From assembly GCF_000720115.1 (NCBI RefSeq), contig NZ_JOIR01000032.1, positions 13,384 to 77,383 on the forward strand: DNA of 64,000 nucleotides, written 5' to 3'. Of this stretch, positions 58,456 through 64,000 are shown in pieces (position 1 is the first letter of the stretch; the number at the start of each line of letters is the position of its first letter). A program made the translations under genes and the position numbers. The notes beneath the pieces were generated by a model. That model worked only from the letters and a program-made list of their open reading frames with translations, made no database searches and was not told the origin of the DNA. This stretch comes from Streptomyces sp. NRRL F-2580 (GTDB lineage: Bacteria > Actinomycetota > Actinomycetes > Streptomycetales > Streptomycetaceae).

Positions 58456-60516
58456 TCAGGACAGGGCGGCGGGGAGCGGGGTCGCGTGGAGGGCCGTGAG
58501 GCCCGAGACGGCGCGGGTGAGGCAGACGTACAGGCGGCGGAGGCCCGTGCGTTCGTCCGGCTCGCCGTCGACGATCGCGGCGGGCTCGTCCAGGACCACG
58601 TAGTCGTACTCCAGGCCCTTCGCCAGCGAGGCCGGGACGAGGGTCAGGCGGGACTCGGCCGTGGTCTCCTCGCCCGGCGACAGGTACGGCAGGCCCGCCG
58701 CCAGCAGGGCCTCCGCCAGGGCGGGGATCCGCGCGTCCGCCGCGATCAGGCCGATCGACCCCTCGTGGGCGAGCGCCGCGCGGCAGGCCGCCACCACGTC
58801 CGCCGTCAGGTCCGAGGTCTCCGAGACCAGCAGCGAGCCGGGGGTCTCGCGGACCGAGGAGACCGGGGCCAGGCCCGGGGAGATCGACGGCAGCAGCCGG
58901 GAGGCGTACGCGATCACCTCGCGCGGCACGCGGAAGCCCGCCGTCAGCTCCTCCAGCACCGCCTGCGGCTTGCCCATGTGCGTCAGGGCCTCGTCCCAGC
59001 TGCGCGTGGCCCACGGGGTGGTGCCCTGCGCGAGGTCGCCGAGGACCGTCGCCGAGCCCGTCGTGCAGCGCCGGCCCACCGCCCGGTACTGCATCGGCGA
59101 CAGGTCCTGGGCCTCGTCGACCACGACGTGACCCAGCGAGTGCGTCCGTTCCACCAGGTCCGCGGCCTCGTCGATCAGGACCAGGTCCGCCGCCGACCAC
59201 TTCGCCGACTTCACGCTCCGGAACGGCTTCGGCCACAGGAGGAGCTTCTGCTCGTCCGCCGTGAGGACGTCCGCCGCGTGCAGGGCGAGGAAATCGGGAT
59301 CGGACAGGAGGCGCAGCACCAGCTTCGCCGGCTCGACGGGCGGCCAGGCCGCCTTCACCGCGGCCTTCACCGCCGCGTTGCGGGCCACCGCGTCCTGCAC
59401 GCGGTCGTCCGGCGCCTCGCCCGCCTGCTCCATCCGTACGAGCACCGCGTGCGCGATGCGCTGCGGGAGCGCGTCCCGGGCCGCGCCGTAGCGGATGTCG
59501 CGCTTCTGCAGCTCCTCGACCATCTCGGCGATCTCGTACGCGGGCACCCGCCAGCGCCGCGAACCGCGCACCACCATCAGCGGCTCGGTCGGCGCGGTGA
59601 CGTGCGAGCCGAGCGCGCGGCGCAGCACCTCCGCCATCCGGGCGTCGCCCTTGACCACGGCGGTTTCGGCGGCGTCCGTGCCGCGTACCTCCAGGCCCTC
59701 GCGGGCGACCAGGTCGTCGACGGTGGCCTGCTTGACCTCCAGCTCGCCCAGCGCGGGCAGGACCTGCTCGATGTAGTGCAGGAAGGAACGGTTCGGCCCG
59801 ATGACGAGCGTGCCCGTGCGGGCGAGCCGCTCGCGGTGCGCGTAGAGGAGGTACGCGACACGGTGCAGGCCGACGGCGGTCTTCCCGGTGCCGGGACCGC
59901 CCTGCACGCAGACGGAACCGGACAGGCCGGAGCGGACAATCGTGTCCTGCTCTGGCTGGATCGTGGCGACGATGTCCCGCATGGGGCCGACGCGCGGGCG
60001 CTCGATCTCCTGCTGGAGCAGCTTGCTGACGGCGGCGGCCTCGGCCGGGTCGGACAGGTGCTCGTCCTCGTACGCGGTCAGCTCGCCGCCGGTGTAGCCG
60101 AAGCGGCGGCGCAGCGCGATGTCCTGCGGGTCCTTCTTGGAGGCCCGGTAGAACGGCTGGGAGACGGGCGCGCGCCAGTCGATGACCATCGGATCGCCGT
60201 CGGCGTCGTGGACGTGGCGGCGGCCGATGTAGAACTGCTCGCCCTCCGCGCCCTCGGCGAGCTCGGCGCCGGGGGCGTGCAGGTAGTTGAGGCGGCCGAA
60301 GAAGAGCGGGGTGTGCGAGAGGTCGGCGAGGGCCTTGATGCGGTCGTCGATCTGGGCCTGGAGGACGATCGCGTTGACCCAGTTCGCGGTGACGTCGCGG
60401 ATGTCGAGGGCCTCGACGTCCTCGCGCATCGCGCGCAGGGCGGAGCGCGAGCGGGAGAGGTGAGCCCGTTCGCGGGCGAGCGGGTCGGACTCGGACTCGG
60501 GGGCGTGCGCGGGCAC
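58456..60516 (-). CDS. HelD-like UvrD-family RNA polymerase-associated helicase
   Basis: A 686-residue SF1 ATPase. N-terminal coiled coil ('LARERAHLSRSRSALRAMRE'), Walker A 'VCVQGGPGTGKTAVGLHR', Walker B 'HVVVDEAQDLSPMQYRAV', motif VI region 'DERTGLRRLYVCLTRAVSGL'. HelD proteins bind RNA polymerase and release stalled complexes; some (HelR) confer rifampicin tolerance and are preceded by a rifamycin-associated element. I see no such element upstream here, so a housekeeping HelD is more likely. GTG start with GGAGG. Confidence 0.9.
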   Translation of the reverse strand: MPAHAPESESDPLARERAHLSRSRSALRAMREDVEALDIRDVTANWVNAIVLQAQIDDRIKALADLSHTPLFFGRLNYLHAPGAELAEGAEGEQFYIGRRHVHDADGDPMVIDWRAPVSQPFYRASKKDPQDIALRRRFGYTGGELTAYEDEHLSDPAEAAAVSKLLQQEIERPRVGPMRDIVATIQPEQDTIVRSGLSGSVCVQGGPGTGKTAVGLHRVAYLLYAHRERLARTGTLVIGPNRSFLHYIEQVLPALGELEVKQATVDDLVAREGLEVRGTDAAETAVVKGDARMAEVLRRALGSHVTAPTEPLMVVRGSRRWRVPAYEIAEMVEELQKRDIRYGAARDALPQRIAHAVLVRMEQAGEAPDDRVQDAVARNAAVKAAVKAAWPPVEPAKLVLRLLSDPDFLALHAADVLTADEQKLLLWPKPFRSVKSAKWSAADLVLIDEAADLVERTHSLGHVVVDEAQDLSPMQYRAVGRRCTTGSATVLGDLAQGTTPWATRSWDEALTHMGKPQAVLEELTAGFRVPREVIAYASRLLPSISPGLAPVSSVRETPGSLLVSETSDLTADVVAACRAALAHEGSIGLIAADARIPALAEALLAAGLPYLSPGEETTAESRLTLVPASLAKGLEYDYVVLDEPAAIVDGEPDERTGLRRLYVCLTRAVSGLTALHATPLPAALS

Positions 60517-60815
60517 GGGACTGCCTCCAGCTGCTGGTGCGGAACAGAAGCCCGCCGGTTTCCAACCGGGGGGCGGCTCTCCCCGATGAGGCGGTGGGAG
60601 GCGGCAAGAGCGGAGATTCTAACCACCGGGGCGGGGCGGCGCGAATGGATTTCGCCCGTCCCGCACGGGACCCCCGTACGGGTGTCATACGGGGGAGTGT
60701 CATACCTCAGGGAGGTCCCCAGGGGCCGGCATGGGCCGGGAGGAGGATGCCGCGGGGCCCGAGGTTCAGCCCCCAGGGCGATGTGGCGTGCGCGGCGGAA
60801 AAGCACCATGGACAC
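60517..60815. other. non-coding region between divergent genes
   Basis: 299 bp holding the promoter of helD and the start region of the small plus-strand gene. It has short symmetric elements such as CCCCGTACGGG at about 60674 and repeated 'gtcatac' (60685 and 60697). No gene seen. Confidence 0.4.
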
Positions 60816-61001
60816 ATGAGCACCGCAACCTTCACCCCGGTCCAGGGTGGCCGCCCGCGCGGCGCCACCTCCCTCTCCGACGCCCGTCCCACCCACCCCC
60901 TCGGCCGCGCCCTGCACGCCGCCAGGATCTTCGCCGCTGCGGCCGTGAGCGTCGTCGTCCTGGGCGAATACGCCGAGGACGCCGGCGTCATACGCCGCTG
61001 A
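60816..61001 (+). CDS. 61-residue conserved small protein
   Basis: MSTATFTPVQGGRPRGATSL, then 'GRALHAARIFAAAAVSVVVL' and 'GEYAEDAGVIRR'. One amphipathic to hydrophobic helix may insert in the membrane. Family unknown to me. Strong codon bias favours a real gene. No clear Shine-Dalgarno sequence, so it may be leaderless or weakly translated. Confidence 0.65.
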   Translation: MSTATFTPVQGGRPRGATSLSDARPTHPLGRALHAARIFAAAAVSVVVLGEYAEDAGVIRR

Positions 61002-61097
61002 CCGCCCCCGCCGCCCGCGCTCGTCGGCGGCGGGGTAGGTCGCGCTCGGACCGGCCGCGCGGCAAGGTGCGTTGGGTGATCCACTAGGGTCACGCGC

Positions 61098-61898
61098 GTG
61101 ACCCGGAGCCCTGCCCACAGCCGCTTCCCGTTGCCCTTCGCCGGCGTGCTGGTGACCGGGTCGCTGCTCGTGCTGGGCGTGCTCGGCGTCGCGCTGCGGG
61201 TGCCGGTGGCCGATGCCCTCCTCGACGGGTTCTGTGCCGCCGAGTGGCGTCCGCCCGCCGCGTATCCGCCGTTCGCGGCGATCCTGTTCACACCGGCCGC
61301 CGGGCTGCCCGTCGGCGTGCTGAAGGCCGTCCTCGTCCTCGGTGACGCCGGGCTGCTCGCCCTGCTGATCAGCCTGTCCTGGCGCCTCGCGGGACTGGCG
61401 GCCAGGCCCGGGCCCGTCCTGGCCGCCACCGTCGCCGGACTGTGGCTGGGGCCGCTGTTCCAGGCCCCGCTCCCCGCCCAGGTCAACCTGGCCCTCGCCT
61501 GCCTGGTCCTGTGGGACCTCGGCCGGCCCGGCGCCGCGCTCGGCAAGGGTTTGGCGCTGGGCATCGCCGCCGGAATCACCCTCACCCCGGCGGCGTTCGT
61601 CCCGTACCTGCTGGCGACCCGCCGCGTCCGGGCCGGACTGACCGCGCTGGCCGCCCTCGCCGGTACCGCGCTGCTCGGGCTGCTGGTCCTCCCGCAGGAG
61701 TCGGCTGCCTTCTGGACCCGGCAACTGCCCGCCGCCGCCCGCACCACCCCGCTACCGGACTGGCCGGCCCTGTGGGTCTGGTCCGTCCCCCTGCTGGCCC
61801 TGCTGATCGCCGCAGCCCGGGCCCCGGCCGCACCGGGCCGGCGGGACGGTCACCCGGCGCCCCTCAGTCGCTCGCCAGCAGCTCGTCGGCGTCCATGA
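61098..61898 (+). CDS. short GT87/DUF2029-like membrane protein
   Basis: A 266-residue hydrophobic protein with about seven helices. 'AAYPPFAAILFTPAAGLPVG' matches the conserved YPPFAALLFTP segment of GT87 (polyprenol-phosphate mannosyltransferase-like) proteins, but members are about 400 residues. Here the region before that motif, where the catalytic acidic residue normally lies, is compressed, and the C-terminus is short. It may be a degenerate paralogue. Its last 35 bp overlap the end of the convergent XPB gene. GTG start. Confidence 0.65.
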   Translation: MTRSPAHSRFPLPFAGVLVTGSLLVLGVLGVALRVPVADALLDGFCAAEWRPPAAYPPFAAILFTPAAGLPVGVLKAVLVLGDAGLLALLISLSWRLAGLAARPGPVLAATVAGLWLGPLFQAPLPAQVNLALACLVLWDLGRPGAALGKGLALGIAAGITLTPAAFVPYLLATRRVRAGLTALAALAGTALLGLLVLPQESAAFWTRQLPAAARTTPLPDWPALWVWSVPLLALLIAAARAPAAPGRRDGHPAPLSRSPAARRRP

Positions 61899-63507
61899 TC
61901 CGGTAGGCGTAGCCCTGTTCGGCCAGGAAGCGCTGGCGGTGCGCCGCGAAGTCCTGGTCGATGGTGTCGCGCGCGACGACCGAGTAGAAGCGGGCCTCGT
62001 GGCCGTCCGCCTTCGGGCGCAGGACGCGGCCCAGGCGCTGCGCCTCCTCCTGGCGTGAGCCGAAGGTGCCCGACACCTGGATGGCGACCGTGGCCTCCGG
62101 CAGGTCGATGGAGAAGTTCGCGACCTTCGACACGACCAGCACGCTGATCTCGCCCTCGCGGAAGGCGTTGAAGAGCTTCTCGCGCTGCGCGTTGGAGGTC
62201 TCGCCCTTGATGACGGGGGCGTCCAGGTGCTCGCCGAGCTCGTCGAGCTGGTCGATGTACTGGCCGATGACGAGGGTCTGTTCGCCCTGGTGCTTGCGCA
62301 CCAGGGCCTCCGTGACCTTCCGCTTCGTCGCGGTCGTCGCGCAGAAGCGGTACTTCTCCTCCGTCTCGGCGGTCGCGTACGCGAGCCGCTCCGACTCCGT
62401 GAGGTTGACGCGGACCTCGACGCAATCCGCCGGCGCGATGTAGCCCTGCGCCTCGATCTCCTTCCACGGCGCGTCGAACCGCTTCGGCCCGATCAGCGAG
62501 AAGACGTCCGACTCGCGCCCGTCCTCGCGGACCAGCGTCGCGGTCAGGCCCAGACGGCGGCGGGCCTGGAGGTCGGCGGTGAACTTGAAGACCGGCGCGG
62601 GCAGCAGGTGCACCTCGTCGTAGACGATCAGGCCCCAGTCCCGGGAGTCGAAGAGCTCCAGGTGCGGGTAGACGCCCTTCCGCTTCGTCGTGAGGACCTG
62701 GTACGTGGCGATCGTGACGGGCCGGATCTCCTTGCGGGTGCCGGAGTACTCGCCGATCTCCTCCTCCGTCAGCGAGGTCCGCTTGACCAGCTCGTGCTTC
62801 CACTGGCGGGCCGAGACGGTGTTCGTGACGAGGATCAGCGTGGTCGCCTTGGCCATCGCCATGGCCCCGGCGCCCACCAGCGTCTTGCCGGCGCCGCAGG
62901 GCAGCACGACCACGCCGGAGCCGCCGTGCCAGAAGCCCTCGACGGCCTGCTGCTGGTACGGGCGCAGCGCCCAGCCGTCCTCGGCCAGGTCGATCGCGTG
63001 CGCCTCGCCGTCGACGTAACCGGCGAGGTCCTCGGCCGGCCAGCCCAGCTTGAGCAGCGTCTGCTTGATCTGCCCGCGCTCGGAGGGGTGCACGACCACG
63101 GTGTCGGGGTCGAGCCGCGCGCCGACGAGCGGGGTGATCCGCTTGGACCGCAGGATCTCCTCCAGCACGGGCCGGTCGGTGCTCGTCAGGACCAGGCCGT
63201 GCACGGGGTGCTTGGAGAGGGTGAGGCGGCCGTAGCGCGCCATCGTCTCGGCCACGTCGACGAGCAGCGCGTGGGGGACGGGGTAGCGGGAGTACTCGAC
63301 GAGCGCGTCGACGACCTGCTCGGCGTCGTGCCCGGCGGCCCGGGCGTTCCACAGGCCGAGCGGGGTGATCCGGTAGGTGTGGATGTGCTCGGGGGCCCGC
63401 TCCAGCTCGGCGAACGGAGCGATGGCGCGCCGCGCGGCTCCGGCGAGCTCGTGGTCGACCTCGAGCAGGAGCGTCTTGTCGCTCTGGACGATGAGCGGTC
63501 CGTTCAC
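61864..63507 (-). CDS. XPB-like DNA repair helicase
   Basis: A 547-residue SF2 helicase of the XPB/RAD25 family. N-terminal domain 'MNGPLIVQSDKTLLLEVDHE', Walker A 'VVVLPCGAGKTLVGAGA', DEVH box 'LIVYDEVHLLPAPVFKF', motif III 'GLTATLVREDGRE', motif VI 'QRLGRVLRP'. It unwinds DNA 3'-5' and is conserved across actinobacteria (in M. tuberculosis, Rv0861c). Start GTG 63507. Confidence 0.95.
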   Translation of the reverse strand: MNGPLIVQSDKTLLLEVDHELAGAARRAIAPFAELERAPEHIHTYRITPLGLWNARAAGHDAEQVVDALVEYSRYPVPHALLVDVAETMARYGRLTLSKHPVHGLVLTSTDRPVLEEILRSKRITPLVGARLDPDTVVVHPSERGQIKQTLLKLGWPAEDLAGYVDGEAHAIDLAEDGWALRPYQQQAVEGFWHGGSGVVVLPCGAGKTLVGAGAMAMAKATTLILVTNTVSARQWKHELVKRTSLTEEEIGEYSGTRKEIRPVTIATYQVLTTKRKGVYPHLELFDSRDWGLIVYDEVHLLPAPVFKFTADLQARRRLGLTATLVREDGRESDVFSLIGPKRFDAPWKEIEAQGYIAPADCVEVRVNLTESERLAYATAETEEKYRFCATTATKRKVTEALVRKHQGEQTLVIGQYIDQLDELGEHLDAPVIKGETSNAQREKLFNAFREGEISVLVVSKVANFSIDLPEATVAIQVSGTFGSRQEEAQRLGRVLRPKADGHEARFYSVVARDTIDQDFAAHRQRFLAEQGYAYRIMDADELLASD

Positions 63508-63599
63508 GCGCGTCCCTTTCCGGCGGTGAGACGGCCGCCCGGGCGCGGGCGGCCAAACCTCCAGTCTGCCGTATCGCCGGGCGGGGCGGGAGGTTCTCC

Positions 63600-64000
63600 G
63601 TGCCCGTGGCCTCGCCGGCCGATCGCGACAGCCTCGGCCCCGCCCCCCGCCGGGCTCCGCCCGGACCCTTCCCCAGGCTTCGTCCGGGGGACCCCCACTC
63701 AAACGGTGCGGCGGGTCCGGATGGTGCGGCTCAAAGACCGGGGCTCCGCCCCGCACCCCGCGCCTCAAACGCCGGCGAGGCTGAATTTGTGCGGCGGGTG
63801 GTGCGCCCAGGCTGGAAGGTGCGGCTCAAAGATCGGGGCTCCGCCCCGGACCCCGCGCCTCAAACGCCGGCGAGGCTGAATGTGCGCGGCGAAGCCGAAC
63901 CGGCCGGTTGGGACGGGGGTGGGTGTGTGTCGGGGTGATCCCCGCAGGGTGCCGAACGCAACGAGGCTGCGCTCTCCGACCCCTCGACACGTTCGGCGCC
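63600..64000. repeat. intergenic repeat array at the right window edge
   Basis: Three successive modules with GGGGCTCCGCCCC hairpins and 'gcgcctcaaacgccggcgag' fill 63640-63890, then a unit (63902-64000) that is the inverted copy of 39296-39394. The array runs out of the window. Upstream of it, 63508-63600 holds the XPB promoter. No gene is supported here. Confidence 0.85.

Noticed and set aside
60517..60600. Rifamycin-associated element upstream of the HelD-like gene
   Set aside because: I looked for a GGGGCTTnCGnnAAGnCCC-type motif and did not find it, so I do not call the gene helR.
58408..60819. 803-residue plus-strand frame opposite helD
   Set aside because: Shadow frame of the HelD gene with low-complexity Arg/Gly-rich translation and no motifs.

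Overview
This window is a Streptomyces chromosome segment. The evidence is a very high G+C content with strong third-position GC bias, GTG starts and overlapping genes, and a familiar actinomycete core gene set: GAF-PAS-GGDEF cyclase, nagK-nagA, DUF3263, groEL with CIRCE, HelD and XPB helicases, and Scr1-type XRE/DUF397 pairs. From memory, the core gene order resembles the cdgB-nagKA-thrC-groEL2-murQ region of S. coelicolor. No tRNA, rRNA, CRISPR array or insertion sequence was recognised.

Layout. (1) 1-21.4 kb is core: a haem-binding HbpS-like protein, an M1 peptidase lipoprotein, TerD, the release factor ArfB, a flavin reductase, the CdgB-type diguanylate cyclase, an amino-sugar block (PfkB kinase, nagA, nagK, a sugar-binding lipoprotein, two DasR-like operators), trehalose phosphatase and synthase, glucosyl-3-phosphoglycerate synthase, threonine synthase behind a SAM riboswitch, a CysO-type sulfur carrier, a cold-shock protein, and groEL behind two tandem CIRCE operators.

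(2) 21.7-36.8 kb is an aromatic (type II) polyketide gene cluster inserted between these core blocks. It encodes a ketosynthase pair, ACP, ketoreductase, didomain aromatase/cyclase, alpha/beta hydrolase, a 72-residue orphan protein and an Sfp-type PPTase, largely linked by 4-base ATGA overlaps. It also has two unusual proteins each built of two TcmI-family cyclase domains, two SnoaL-like proteins, a P450 with its ferredoxin, a JadR1-like atypical response regulator, a DHA2-family exporter and a TetR regulator. TTA codons occur in the regulator, one SnoaL protein and the exporter, which suggests bldA control. Apart from the P450 I see no oxygenase, glycosyltransferase or methyltransferase. The product is probably a compact ketoreduced aromatic polyketide that I cannot match to a known cluster.

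(3) 37-64 kb is mixed core and lineage-specific DNA: a small truncated duplicate gene, a free-standing trpF (unusual in Streptomyces), an SDR, a Ser/Thr kinase, a lone I9 inhibitor beside an S8 protease, a beta-propeller membrane protein, an Scr1/DUF397 pair, several hypotheticals, two MFS exporters, an N-acetylmuramate PTS/etherase/regulator group (murP, murQ, murR-like), an HD protein, a CutC protein behind a DasR-like site, HelD and XPB helicases. A GC-rich intergenic repeat family recurs through the window. One array of it, about 265 bp or longer, is present as inverted copies at 39.3-39.6 kb and at the right edge.
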